Assembly (NCBI RefSeq): GCF_000147075.1
Contig: NC_014484.1
Location: 1,195,501-1,259,500 of the forward strand
Reading direction: 5' to 3'
Source of the DNA: Spirochaeta thermophila DSM 6192
GTDB lineage: Bacteria > Spirochaetota > Spirochaetia > Winmispirales > Winmispiraceae
DNA length: 64,000 nt
This document shows positions 12,446-21,300 of the stretch, one piece after another. The number at the start of each line of letters is the position of its first letter. The stretch's first letter is position 1. The notes beneath the pieces are model-generated. The model saw only the letters and a list, made by a program, of their open reading frames with translations. It did no database searches and was not told where the DNA came from. Position numbers and translations under genes: made by a program.

Positions 12446-14575
12446 CTACCTGCGACGAGTCCGGGGCGGTCTCCGGGAGTAGCTCTGCGCCTTCTCCTTC
12501 GCCTTGCTCTCGTCTATGAGCATGGTGAGATTCACCCTCCCCAATCGATCTATCTCGAGGATCCTCACGGGGACCTCCTGATTCAGCTTCACCACATCGT
12601 GGGGCGATCCGATCCGATCGACCGACATCTGGGAGATATGACAGAGGCCTTCCCTGCCCGGCAGGAATTCTATGAATGCTCCGAAATCCACGATCCGTTT
12701 CACTTTCCCCGTGTAGACCTTTCCCACCTCTGGTTCCTCAAGCATCTTGTCGATGTAGGCCTTCGCCTGCTCGGCGTTCTCCTTCTGTTTGCTGTAGATG
12801 ACGATGCTCCCATCATCGTCGATGTTGATGGTCACATCGAAACTCTCCGAGATCTGCCTGATCGTCTTACCGGCGGAGCCGATGATGAGGCCTATCTTCT
12901 CGGGATCGACGGCGAACTTGATGATTCGGGGAGCATACTGGGAGAGTTCCGGGCGCGGTTCGGAGATGGCCTGATTCATGATCCCGAGTATGTGGAGCCT
13001 TCCCCTACGGGCTTGCTCGAGGGCCTTCCGCATCGTGGCCGGATCTATGTTCTTGATCTTTATGTCCATCTGGAAGGCCGTGATACCGTCTTCCGTACCG
13101 GCCACCTTGAAGTCCATGTCACCGAAATGATCCTCTTCGCCCAGGATGTCGGAAAGGATCACCGTGCGCTCTCCGTCCGTCACCAGTCCCATCGCGATCC
13201 CGGCCACGGGTTTCTTGATGGGGACCCCTGCATTGAGCAGGGAGAGGGTGCTTCCACAGACCGTCGCCATCGAGGAAGAGCCGTTCGATTCGAGGATCTC
13301 CGAGACCACGCGGAGAGTATAGGGGAAGTCGTCTTTCGAGGGGAGCACAGCTTCCAACGCCCGATGTGCGAGATGACCGTGGCCTATCTCACGTCGGCCC
13401 GTGTAGAGCCTCCCCACCTCACCTACCGAGAAGGGGGGGAAGTTGTAGTGGAGCATGAAGTTTTCCCGTTTGTCGCCTTCGAGATCGTCCATTATCTGCT
13501 CGTCGAACACGGTCCCCAGTGTGGTGATCGCGAGGGCCTGGGTCTCGCCTCTCGTGAAGAGAGCGGATCCATGCGTTCGAGGAAGGACACCGATCTCACA
13601 GGTGATGGGGCGTATGTCCTCCGGTCCCCTTCCGTCCGTCCGGATCCCCCGTTCCAGAATCGAGGAACGTACGATCTCCCGTTCGAGCTCTTCGATCACC
13701 GCATTAAAGGCACGTTCCTGCTCATCGGGAATCCGTTCTCCGAAGTAGGTTCTGACCTCTTCCCGCGTCTTCTTTATGGCCTTTGCCCGTTCGAGTTTTC
13801 CCTTGACGAAGCATGCCTCTTCGAGTCGGGGACGGGCGTATGCTATCACTTCATCCTTGAGCGGGAAGCTCTCCTCTTCCAGGAGGGGAAGCTTTTCCTT
13901 GCCTGCGCGTTCGCGAAGCTCCAGCTGCGCCTTGCAGAGCGAAACGATAGCGCCACGGGCGATTTCGATCGCCTCCACCAAGGTGTCCTCGGAGACCTCT
14001 TTCGCCCCGCCTTCCACCATGGTGATGCCTTCCAGGGTTCCCGCCACTACGATATCGAGAGCCGAGGCCTCCAGCTGCTCCAGGGTGGGGTTGATGACGA
14101 ACGTGCCGTCTACGAGCCCCACTCTCACCGCCCCCACCGGCCCATCGAAGGGGATGTCGGAGACGGTGACGGCAGCAGAGGCCGCCACGATCGCCACCAC
14201 ATCGGGCGTGTTGATCTGATCAGCGGATACCGTGGTGGGGATGATCTGGATCTCCCTCTTGAACGCCTTCGAGAAGAGGGGTCTCATCGGCCTGTCGATG
14301 AGACGCGAAACGAGGATCTCCTTCTCCCGTGGACGCCCTTCCCGCTTGAAAAATCCTCCGGGGATCTTGCCTGCAGCGTAGTATTTTTCGTTGTAATCCA
14401 CAGAGAGGGGGATGAAATCGAGGTCTTCCTTCACATCGCTCCCGCAACAGGCAGTTGCGAGGACGCACGTGCCTCCGTACTGGGCGAAGACCGCTCCATT
14501 TGCTTGACGGGCCATCTTTCCTGTCGTGAGAACGAGTTCCCGTCCTCCTACGTCTATTGTCACTGAATGTTCCAT
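12446..14575 (-). CDS. pnp: Polyribonucleotide nucleotidyltransferase (PNPase)
   Basis: 709 residues, the normal PNPase length. Two RNase PH domains (about 1-220 and 310-540) are followed by a KH domain (GLIIGSAGKTIRQIS) and an S1 domain (GKVYTGKVKRIVDFGAFIEFLPG...). Phosphate-site residues are visible in FTRGETQALA and in GTEDGITAFQMD. It degrades RNA by phosphorolysis in the cytoplasm. It lies 7 nt behind rpsO, the conserved rpsO-pnp order, and is followed by a strong terminator. Confidence 0.97.
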   Translation of the reverse strand: MEHSVTIDVGGRELVLTTGKMARQANGAVFAQYGGTCVLATACCGSDVKEDLDFIPLSVDYNEKYYAAGKIPGGFFKREGRPREKEILVSRLIDRPMRPLFSKAFKREIQIIPTTVSADQINTPDVVAIVAASAAVTVSDIPFDGPVGAVRVGLVDGTFVINPTLEQLEASALDIVVAGTLEGITMVEGGAKEVSEDTLVEAIEIARGAIVSLCKAQLELRERAGKEKLPLLEEESFPLKDEVIAYARPRLEEACFVKGKLERAKAIKKTREEVRTYFGERIPDEQERAFNAVIEELEREIVRSSILERGIRTDGRGPEDIRPITCEIGVLPRTHGSALFTRGETQALAITTLGTVFDEQIMDDLEGDKRENFMLHYNFPPFSVGEVGRLYTGRREIGHGHLAHRALEAVLPSKDDFPYTLRVVSEILESNGSSSMATVCGSTLSLLNAGVPIKKPVAGIAMGLVTDGERTVILSDILGEEDHFGDMDFKVAGTEDGITAFQMDIKIKNIDPATMRKALEQARRGRLHILGIMNQAISEPRPELSQYAPRIIKFAVDPEKIGLIIGSAGKTIRQISESFDVTINIDDDGSIVIYSKQKENAEQAKAYIDKMLEEPEVGKVYTGKVKRIVDFGAFIEFLPGREGLCHISQMSVDRIGSPHDVVKLNQEVPVRILEIDRLGRVNLTMLIDESKAKEKAQSYSRRPPRTRRR

Positions 14576-14582
14576 GGTTCTC

Positions 14583-14852
14583 CTATTTCCTCAGACCTAG
14601 TCTCTTGATGAGTTCTCGATAGCGATTGAGATCCTCTTTCTGAAGGTAACGCAACAGCGCGGTCCTCTGCCCCACAAGCTTGAGGAGCCCTCGGCGCGTA
14701 CTGAAATCCTTCTTGTGCACCTTGAGGTGCTCGGTAAGCAGGTTGATCCGCTCGGTGAGGAGGGCAACCTGGGCCTCCACGGTTCCGGTGTTCTTCTCAG
14801 AACCACCGAACTCCCGTATTATTTCCTGCTTTCTTTCTTTGGTAAGTGCCAT
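14583..14852 (-). CDS. rpsO: 30S ribosomal protein S15
   Basis: 89 residues, exact family length. The sequence contains the S15 signature [18 protein letters not shown] and ends [11 protein letters not shown]15 binds the three-way junction of 16S rRNA helices 20-22 and starts platform assembly. It sits 3 nt after ribF and 7 nt before pnp. In E. coli S15 represses its own mRNA; no such structure is evident here, and the gap upstream is too short for one. Confidence 0.97.
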   Translation of the reverse strand: MALTKERKQEIIREFGGSEKNTGTVEAQVALLTERINLLTEHLKVHKKDFSTRRGLLKLVGQRTALLRYLQKEDLNRYRELIKRLGLRK

Positions 14853-14855
14853 CGT

Positions 14856-15647
14856 CTATTCTCCTTGTTTATGTAGTATCATCACCTCCAGAGAGGAGGA
14901 ATCCCTCTCGTCGAGGGGGCTGATCCAGATCTCGGAAGGATGTATCGAGATACGAAGGGGCTCTCCTCCCGTACCCCTTCCGGCATACTCCCCTGGGGGC
15001 GGAAGGATCTGAGGAATCTTCCATCTGGGAATACAAAGGGTTCCTCTCCCCTCCCCCACGAGCCCCCGGAGATCGAGCGTATGGGGTCGTCCCAGCATCT
15101 GTTCCGCAGCGTCGAGTTCCCCTTCGAGAATCCTCTTTCTGATCTCGGTACTGCTCACGCGTGTACCATTCTGTGTCACGTCCTCCATCACCACGAGCTC
15201 TACTCCCCTCCTCGCGCATAGCTCCTCCGCTTCTGCTATCCCAACGGCTCCTCCCCTCCCGCACCTGAAATCCTTTCCGACGAGAAGTCTTTTCATACGT
15301 GTGACATCGATCACACGCTCGAGAAACTCCCGTCCTTCGATTGTACTAAAATCACGGGAAAAGTCAATAACGAGTACATCGGGTATTCCCATCTCACGTA
15401 TCCTCGAGACTTTCTGTCGAAGGGAAGTGAGACGTTCGTAGCGCTTGTCGGGTGAAAAGAGTTCCTCCGGATTCTTGTCGAAGGTGATCACGAGGGGGTG
15501 GAGCGAGGATGAGAGGAGCGTTTCGAGGAGTTCCTGATGCCCTAGGTGTACACCGTCAAACACTCCTATGGTCACTGCGGAGTCTTCCGGATTCCGAGGA
15601 AGGGAGAGAAACTCAGCCCACGTGAGCCTGTCTACGGAAGCACACAT
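14856..15647 (-). CDS. ribF: RibF-type FMN adenylyltransferase with a shortened, degenerate kinase domain
   Basis: 263 residues, against ~305-315 for bifunctional RibF. Residues 22-185 are a good nucleotidyltransferase domain: TIGVFDGVHLGHQ, TFDKNPEELF, LLVGKDFRCGRG and NGTRVSSTEIRK. It should join AMP to FMN to give FAD. The riboflavin kinase part that normally follows, with its GFPTAN motif and about 125 residues, is reduced to ~75 residues (GRPHTLDLRGLVGEG...) and the motif is not recognisable. I infer loss of kinase activity. ATG 15647 overlaps the truB end by 16 nt; an upstream extension to 15749 is antisense noise. Confidence 0.88.
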   Translation of the reverse strand: MCASVDRLTWAEFLSLPRNPEDSAVTIGVFDGVHLGHQELLETLLSSSLHPLVITFDKNPEELFSPDKRYERLTSLRQKVSRIREMGIPDVLVIDFSRDFSTIEGREFLERVIDVTRMKRLLVGKDFRCGRGGAVGIAEAEELCARRGVELVVMEDVTQNGTRVSSTEIRKRILEGELDAAEQMLGRPHTLDLRGLVGEGRGTLCIPRWKIPQILPPPGEYAGRGTGGEPLRISIHPSEIWISPLDERDSSSLEVMILHKQGE

Positions 15648-16498
15648 ATGTAGCGATACCTCTCTTCCGCCTTTTCGATGAAGGCCAGAACCCTGCCATC
15701 TCGAGTCACCACGGTGTAGTACCCTTGTGCCTCTGGAGGGGTGTCCCACATATGGTCCGAAAGAGGGATTCCATGGGCTATTCCCCTCTCATGAGAAGGT
15801 TTGACTGTCAAAGGGGGGGCTGTTTCGGGATATGCGTTCAGGAACGCTTCCGGGGTGAGCACATCCTCGCCGGTAACCTTGTCGGGATGAACCGCGCCGT
15901 CGGATGGAATCGGACCGATCGCAGTGCGTTTCAGTTCGGTCACATAGGCACAGGTCCCGAGGCTGGATCCGATGTCGCGGGCGAGAGCCCGTATGTAGGT
16001 TCCTCCGGAGCAGGAGACCCGTACGGTCGCATAGGGAGGCCTCCATTCGAGGAGGGAAAGTGCGTATATTTCCACACGTCTGGGGGCCAGATCCGGCTCC
16101 TCCCCCCTTCTCGCCAGGTCGTGTGCCCGACGCCCTCCCACCCGCAGGGCCGAATAGGCGGGAGGAATCTGTTCGTATGTCCCGAGGAATCTTCCGAGCG
16201 TCTCCCTGAGCGCCTTTTCTTCGGGAACAGGGCCCACCTGAATGATCCTGCCTTCGGGGTCGAGGGTGTCGGTCTCCTTGCCGAATTCGATGACGGCTTC
16301 GTATTCCTTGGATAGTGAATGGAATATCGGTGTGAGTCGGGTGCATCGACCCGTGAGCAGGATGAGAAGCCCTTGGGCGAAACGGTCGAGGGTGCCGGTA
16401 TGACCGGTACGAACGCCCCCGAGACGCCTGCGCACTCGTTCCACCACTTCGAAGGACCGTATACCGGGAGGTTTATGACAGAGGAGTATTCCGTTCAT
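15632..16498 (-). CDS. truB: tRNA pseudouridine-55 synthase
   Basis: 288 residues. TruB makes pseudouridine 55 in the T loop of tRNAs. The motif GHTGTLDRFAQGLLIL carries the catalytic aspartate (TLD), although the usual PLATG after it reads RFAQG. Further family signs are YEAVIEFGKETDTLD and VSCSGGTYIRALARDIG. The ATG overlaps the rbfA TGA (TGATG at 16500-16496), indicating coupled translation. The rbfA-truB-ribF-rpsO-pnp order is conserved across bacteria. Confidence 0.95.
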   Translation of the reverse strand: MNGILLCHKPPGIRSFEVVERVRRRLGGVRTGHTGTLDRFAQGLLILLTGRCTRLTPIFHSLSKEYEAVIEFGKETDTLDPEGRIIQVGPVPEEKALRETLGRFLGTYEQIPPAYSALRVGGRRAHDLARRGEEPDLAPRRVEIYALSLLEWRPPYATVRVSCSGGTYIRALARDIGSSLGTCAYVTELKRTAIGPIPSDGAVHPDKVTGEDVLTPEAFLNAYPETAPPLTVKPSHERGIAHGIPLSDHMWDTPPEAQGYYTVVTRDGRVLAFIEKAEERYRYICVLP

Positions 16499-16884
16499 CA
16501 GCTCTCATCGCCCCCCTGCGGGGGAGATGAGGCGTCCGAGGGGAAGAGGGCTTCGATCTTTTTGGAAATCTCGAATCCTTCCTTGATCGAGGAATCCGGA
16601 AGGAAGCGGAACCTGGGCACTGTCCTGGTGGTGAGTTTCTTTGCAAAGACGGTGCGGATGAAACCCGCCGCATGATTGAGCGCTTCCACGCCCTCTTCGA
16701 CCGGAAGGTTGGGATCGTAGCTGGAGACGTAGACCTTCGCGAACGAGAAATCCTTCGAGAGCTTGACGTGATTTATCGATAGAGAGCAGTGGATGCGCGG
16801 ATCCTTGAGCTCTCCCGAGACGAGCAGGCGGGCGAGTTCTTCCTGTATGAGATGTGCAAGTCGTGTCAGTCGTTCCTCTTTCAC
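16498..16884 (-). CDS. rbfA: Ribosome-binding factor A
   Basis: 128 residues with the KH-like fold expected for RbfA: RLTRLAHLIQEELARLL, then KDPRIH, FAKVYVSSYD, and RTVPRFRFLPDSSIKEGF near the C-terminus. RbfA assists late 30S maturation, in particular 16S rRNA 5' processing. It lies 12 nt after infB and overlaps truB by one base, the standard nusA-infB operon order. The C-terminal tail (SSPPQGGDES) is short and not conserved. Confidence 0.94.
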   Translation of the reverse strand: MKEERLTRLAHLIQEELARLLVSGELKDPRIHCSLSINHVKLSKDFSFAKVYVSSYDPNLPVEEGVEALNHAAGFIRTVFAKKLTTRTVPRFRFLPDSSIKEGFEISKKIEALFPSDASSPPQGGDES

Positions 16885-16896
16885 CTCGCCCTCTCC

Positions 16897-19242
16897 TCAT
16901 AGTTTCTTGGCTATTTCTCTACGCTCAATCACTTCGAACTGATCTCCGACTTTGATATCCTGGAAGCCCTCGAGGCCTATTCCACACTCGTATCCTGCGT
17001 CCACCTCTCTCACATCCTCTTTGAAGCGCTTGAGGGAATTTATCCTGGTGCTGTGGATCACCACCCCGTCGCGGATCACGTTCACCTCTGCGTTTCTCTT
17101 CACCTTCCCCTCGAGGACATAACACCCCGCCACGGTGCCGATCCTGGGTACCTTGAAGGTCTCTCGGACCTCCACGAGTCCCACGACTTCTTCTTTGATT
17201 TCGGGCTGCAACATGCCTTCCATGGCCGCCTTGATGTCGTCTATCACCTCGTAGATGATGGTGTAGCGTCGGATCTCCACCTTCTCCTTCTCTGCGAGGG
17301 TGCTCGCCTGGGAGGTGGGACGGACGTTGAAGGCTACGATGATTGCATTGGAGGCCGAGGCGAGACGTACGTCGCTCTCGTTGACCGCACCGGCTGCGGC
17401 GTGGATGATGCGCACACGGATCTCTTCGGTGGAGAGGCGCTCGAGTGCGGTCCTGATCGCTTCGGCCGATCCGTGCACGTCCGCCTTGATGATGATCTTC
17501 AGATCCTGGACCTCCCCCTCCTGGATCTTCTGATAGAGGTTGTCGAGGGTGACCTTCTGGACGTTACGGGCTTCTTCGAGCTTCTTGAGTTCCTGTCGCT
17601 TGGAGGCCACTTCACGCGCATGTTTCTCGCTTTCGGTGACCTGGAACGGATCTCCTGCTTCCGGAAGGCCGTCGAATCCGAGGACCTCCACCGGGGTGGA
17701 TGGAGTGGCCTCTTCCTCTCGGTTGCCCCATTCGTCGAACATGGCCCGCACCTTCCCGCTGTACACCCCGGCCACGAATGGGTCGCCTATCCTGAGGGTT
17801 CCCCTCTGGACGAGCACGGTGGCGACGATGCCGCGGCCATGTTCGATCTTCGACTCGAGGATCTTCCCCTCCGCTCGACAGGAGTAGTTCGCCTTGAGTT
17901 CGAGGACCTCCGCCTGCAGGAGGATGGCCTCGAGGAGTTCCTGGATCCCCTGTTTCTTGAGGGCCGAGACTTCGCAATAGATGGTGTTCCCACCCCATTC
18001 CTCGGGGATGAGTCCGTACTCCGAGAGCTGCTGCTTCACCCTGTCAGGATTGGCATCGGGCAAGTCCACCTTGTTGATCGCCACGATGATGGGGACGTTG
18101 GCCTCCTTTGCGTGGTTGAGTGCCTCGACGGTCTGAGGCATCACCCCATCGTTTGCCGCTACGACCAGGACCACGATATCGGTGACCTGCGCACCTCGAG
18201 CACGCATGAGGGTGAAGGCCTCATGGCCGGGGGTGTCGAGGAAGGTGATCTTCCCCTGGGGGAGCTCGACCTGGTACGCGCCGATGTGCTGGGTGATGCC
18301 TCCGTATTCTCCTTCGGCGACGTTGGCGGACCGTATGGCGTCGAGGAGTTTCGTCTTTCCATGGTCCACGTGTCCCATCACCGTCACCACGGGAGGACGA
18401 GGACGGAGGTCTTCTTCGGAGTCCTCCTCGCGTTCGATCACCGTCTCGTCGTAGAGGGACACGACGTTCACCTTGCAGCCGAACTCGTCTGCGAGGAGTG
18501 TGGCGGTGTCGGCGTCTATCTGCTGGTTGATGGTCACCATCATGCCCATGCTCATGAGCTTGGCGATGAGGACCGATGCCTTAAGATTCATCTTCTTTGC
18601 GAGTTCCGCTACCGTGATGGCTTCCGTGATGTCGATCTCCTTCGGCACAGGATTCGTCTCGATCTTCTTTTTCCGCTTGACCTGGTTGAGGATCTTCTCT
18701 TCCTGTTCACGCTCCTTCTCCAGGTAGAGTTCCCTGCGGCGCTCTCGCTCTCGTTCCTTCTGCTGTCTGGCCCTCGCCGCTTCGGGGGTCTCGCCTGCAG
18801 GTGGAACGGGAGGGGCTCCCGTCTTGGGAGTGATCCTCAGCCTGGGCTTCGTACGGTCCGCTCCCTGGTCCCGGGACGGGGGGCCTCCCGGTTTCGGCCC
18901 TCTGTTCCGCTGGGGCCGGGGGGGACGCCTATCCCCCCGAGGCCGAGGGGGTCGTGAACGATCCCGCGGTCCTTCCTCGCGGGCGGGCTGCCGGGGAGTC
19001 GAAGGGGGCGAAGTGGGCTCCGAGGTTTTCGCTTCCGGCCCTTGGGGCTGCGGGGATTCCGTGGGTGGGGCCTCCTCCGGGGTATCCGTCTTTACGACGG
19101 CTACTACCTTCTTCGTCTTCTTCACCACCACCCGTTTCTTCTTGACGGGTACCGCAGGAGTGGGAGGCGCCTCCTCCTTGGGCTCGGTGTCCTGGTGTTT
19201 GATGAGCGTGACTTTTGGTTTTTTTTCCTGTTCCTGTGCCAT
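16897..19242 (-). CDS. infB: Translation initiation factor IF-2
   Basis: 781 residues. The first ~190 are a charged, proline-rich disordered region ([17 protein letters not shown]) followed by a long basic helix. An IF2-N domain lies near residues 205-255 ([15 protein letters not shown]). The GTPase domain starts near 285 with [13 protein letters not shown], then DTPGHEAF and NKVDLP. Domains II, III and the tRNA-binding C-terminal domain follow. IF-2 places fMet-tRNA on the 30S subunit. It lies 8 nt after nusA in the rimP-nusA-infB operon. Confidence 0.97.
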   Translation of the reverse strand: MAQEQEKKPKVTLIKHQDTEPKEEAPPTPAVPVKKKRVVVKKTKKVVAVVKTDTPEEAPPTESPQPQGPEAKTSEPTSPPSTPRQPAREEGPRDRSRPPRPRGDRRPPRPQRNRGPKPGGPPSRDQGADRTKPRLRITPKTGAPPVPPAGETPEAARARQQKERERERRRELYLEKEREQEEKILNQVKRKKKIETNPVPKEIDITEAITVAELAKKMNLKASVLIAKLMSMGMMVTINQQIDADTATLLADEFGCKVNVVSLYDETVIEREEDSEEDLRPRPPVVTVMGHVDHGKTKLLDAIRSANVAEGEYGGITQHIGAYQVELPQGKITFLDTPGHEAFTLMRARGAQVTDIVVLVVAANDGVMPQTVEALNHAKEANVPIIVAINKVDLPDANPDRVKQQLSEYGLIPEEWGGNTIYCEVSALKKQGIQELLEAILLQAEVLELKANYSCRAEGKILESKIEHGRGIVATVLVQRGTLRIGDPFVAGVYSGKVRAMFDEWGNREEEATPSTPVEVLGFDGLPEAGDPFQVTESEKHAREVASKRQELKKLEEARNVQKVTLDNLYQKIQEGEVQDLKIIIKADVHGSAEAIRTALERLSTEEIRVRIIHAAAGAVNESDVRLASASNAIIVAFNVRPTSQASTLAEKEKVEIRRYTIIYEVIDDIKAAMEGMLQPEIKEEVVGLVEVRETFKVPRIGTVAGCYVLEGKVKRNAEVNVIRDGVVIHSTRINSLKRFKEDVREVDAGYECGIGLEGFQDIKVGDQFEVIERREIAKKL

Positions 19243-19250
19243 GATGTATC

Positions 19251-20717
19251 CTAGTTCTCCTCTTCTTCATCTGTAAACACGAGCTCCACCCCACACTGTG
19301 GACAACGATCCATTCCCGGAGTCACCTCGGCGGAACATTCGGGGCAGAGGTATGTCTCGACATACTCTTCTTCTCCCTCCTCCGTAATCCCCTGCGCCGT
19401 CTCCTCTTCTTCTACGATTTCGACGGCGTCCTCGAGGATCTTGCCGATGAGTTGCCTGTCCTCTTCGGTGAGCTCGGGGATGTGCTCGAGTCCGTTGTCC
19501 TGATAGGCGAAGACGAGATCCTCTATCTCCTCGTATCCCTGACGGGAGAGGATCTCCACGATATGTGGGGGAAGACCCGGGAGTTCTTCTATCCTCGTGA
19601 TCTCCTCCACTTGTTCATCGAGGTCGCTGAAGACGGCGGAGACCGCTTCCATGGCCTCCTTTCCGATACCCATCTCTTCGACCTGTTTGGCGGTCTTCAC
19701 GTCGATGTTCCAGTCGACCAGGCGATTGGCGAGGCGGACGTTGAGCCCCTGCTTTCCGATGGCGAGTGAGAGCTGGTTGTCCTTCACCACTGCGAGGGCG
19801 TGTTTCTTGTTGCGGTCGAGGATGATGACCTGCTCCACCTCAGCGGGAGAGAGGGAGTTCTTGATGAAGGCGACCGGGTCGGGGTCATAGCGGATCACGT
19901 CCACGCGTTCCCCCTCCAGTTCGTTCACCAGGGCCTGGATGCGCACGCCTTTCACCCCCACGCACGCACCCACCGGGTCCACCCCTTCTTTCCTCGAGTA
20001 GACGGCGATCTTGGTGCGATATCCCGGTTCGCGTACGATCTTGAATATCTCGACAGTCTTGTCGTAGATCTCAGGGACTTCCAGTTCGAGTACCTTGCGC
20101 ACGAATTCCGTGTGGGTGCGGGAGAGGATCACCTGGAGGCCGGAGGGGGTCTTGTTGACTTCGTAGATGAGGGCCTTGATCCTGTCGTTGGGACGGTAGA
20201 CCTCTCTCGGGGACTGGTATTTCCGCGGCAGTATGCCTTCGATCTTGCCGAGGTCCACGTAGATGTTGCCGTTCCGTTCCCGCTGGTAATACCCGATGAT
20301 GAGTTCTCCCACCTTGTCCTTGAACTCGGAGTAGAGGGTGTCCCTCTGTATCTCCTTGAGTTCCTGTTGGGCGCGTTGTTTCGCCACCTGCACCGCCCCG
20401 CGGTCGAAGCTCTTGGGGTCCACCTCCATGAGCAACTCATCGCCTGGTTCGGCCTCGGGCGCGAGTTTCCTGGCCTCGGAGAGGGGGATCTGGAGCACTT
20501 CGTCTTCGAAGTCTTCGTCCGCCACCACCTGCTTCTTCGCGTAGAGGGTCACTTCGGTGCCGTCTTCGGAGAACTCCACGTGGGCGTTCTCCGCTGTGCC
20601 GAATCTCTTCTTGTACGCCGCGAGGAGGAAGTCCTCGATGGTCTTCTGGACGAGCTCCTCCGGTATGCCGCGCTCCTGGACGAGCATCTGAATGGCTTCT
20701 TTGAGATCAGTGGCCAT
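19251..20717 (-). CDS. nusA: Transcription factor NusA with a C-terminal zinc-ribbon-like tail
   Basis: 488 residues. The order is an N-terminal RNA polymerase-binding domain (1-130), S1 ([16 protein letters not shown]), KH1 and KH2 ([30 protein letters not shown]), and a helix-hairpin-helix ([15 protein letters not shown]). It then departs from the usual pattern: an acidic linker leads to CPEC (458-461) and CPQC (472-475), a zinc-ribbon arrangement. NusA binds RNA polymerase and promotes pausing, termination and antitermination. The start overlaps rimP by 11 nt. The tail is absent from E. coli and B. subtilis NusA; whether other spirochaetes have it I cannot tell here. Confidence 0.96.
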   Translation of the reverse strand: MATDLKEAIQMLVQERGIPEELVQKTIEDFLLAAYKKRFGTAENAHVEFSEDGTEVTLYAKKQVVADEDFEDEVLQIPLSEARKLAPEAEPGDELLMEVDPKSFDRGAVQVAKQRAQQELKEIQRDTLYSEFKDKVGELIIGYYQRERNGNIYVDLGKIEGILPRKYQSPREVYRPNDRIKALIYEVNKTPSGLQVILSRTHTEFVRKVLELEVPEIYDKTVEIFKIVREPGYRTKIAVYSRKEGVDPVGACVGVKGVRIQALVNELEGERVDVIRYDPDPVAFIKNSLSPAEVEQVIILDRNKKHALAVVKDNQLSLAIGKQGLNVRLANRLVDWNIDVKTAKQVEEMGIGKEAMEAVSAVFSDLDEQVEEITRIEELPGLPPHIVEILSRQGYEEIEDLVFAYQDNGLEHIPELTEEDRQLIGKILEDAVEIVEEEETAQGITEEGEEEYVETYLCPECSAEVTPGMDRCPQCGVELVFTDEEEEN

Positions 20718-21189
20718 AGGGGGTAGTCTCCTCTTGGGTGAAGTCTAATTTCGCTTTTCCTATGGAGTCAATAGGGATGGACCGGCGCTCCGCTCCCTTC
20801 CGGAGCACGACGTGGTCTTCGGTGACGGCCTCGAGAATGCCCCCCTCCCACCGCTGGCTACGCGTGTCGAGGAGTTTCAGGCCTTTCCCGACGAAGAGTG
20901 CGAGTTCATCCCTGTTCTTGAGCACACGGTCGATACCCGGCGACATGACCTCCATGTGGAGGTCGGCAAGGTCGAGGAGCAGCTGTGCCTTGGGTTTGAG
21001 GAGTCTGAGGACACGGGCACAGTCGTCGACGGAGAGGTGTGCGCCGTGGATGACTATTTCGAGGGCCGCTCCTCCTCTACGATACCTGAGGTGCAGTTCA
21101 ACGAGGGCGTAGCCCATCTTCTCAAGGAGCGGCACGAAGTGCTGATACAACTTCTCTTCTTCCGGAGTCCGGATCGCTCTGGGTAACAA
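20707..21189 (-). CDS. rimP: Ribosome maturation factor RimP
   Basis: 160 residues from TTG 21189. It has the RimP two-domain layout: LLEKMGYALVELHLRYRRGGAALEIVI, then DDCARVLRLL, MEVMSPGIDRVLKNRDEL in place of LEVSSPGLDRPL, and a C-terminal SH3-like domain. RimP acts in 30S assembly. TTG 21189 has GAGGAGG seven bases upstream and gives the normal family length. The frame is open further up to ATG 21255, which also has a good ribosome site (GAGGAAG); that would add 22 residues encoded across a terminator hairpin. First gene of the operon. Confidence 0.9.
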   Translation of the reverse strand: MLPRAIRTPEEEKLYQHFVPLLEKMGYALVELHLRYRRGGAALEIVIHGAHLSVDDCARVLRLLKPKAQLLLDLADLHMEVMSPGIDRVLKNRDELALFVGKGLKLLDTRSQRWEGGILEAVTEDHVVLRKGAERRSIPIDSIGKAKLDFTQEETTPYGH

Positions 21190-21210
21190 GGGCGTGCCTC
21201 CTCGCCGGGT

Positions 21211-21241
21211 AAAAAAAGAGAGTCGAGGAGTCTCGACTCTC
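21211..21241 (-). terminator. Intrinsic terminator/attenuator in the rimP leader
   Basis: A perfect 10-bp stem, GAGAGTCGAG (21241-21232) with CTCGACTCTC (21227-21218), 4-nt loop, followed by seven Us (21217-21211). It lies downstream of the promoter at 21272-21300 and upstream of the rimP TTG, so it can stop operon transcription as well as that of the kinase gene. Confidence 0.85.
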
Positions 21242-21271
21242 TGCTGCCCACTCATCGTCTTCCTCGGGTAT

Positions 21272-21300
21272 AAGGTAGCAGGGAAGGCTCCGTGTGTCAA
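21272..21300 (-). promoter_or_regulatory. Promoter of the rimP-nusA-infB operon
   Basis: On the minus strand TTGACA (21300-21295), a 17-bp spacer and TACCTT (21277-21272). The -35 box overlaps the stop codon of the sensor kinase gene. Predicted start about 21265, giving a leader of about 76 nt before TTG 21189. Confidence 0.75.

Noticed and set aside
17053-18957. A 634-codon plus-strand open frame opposite infB
   Set aside because: Shadow of infB with an unnatural run of His, Asp and Leu; IF-2 motifs on the other strand are unambiguous.
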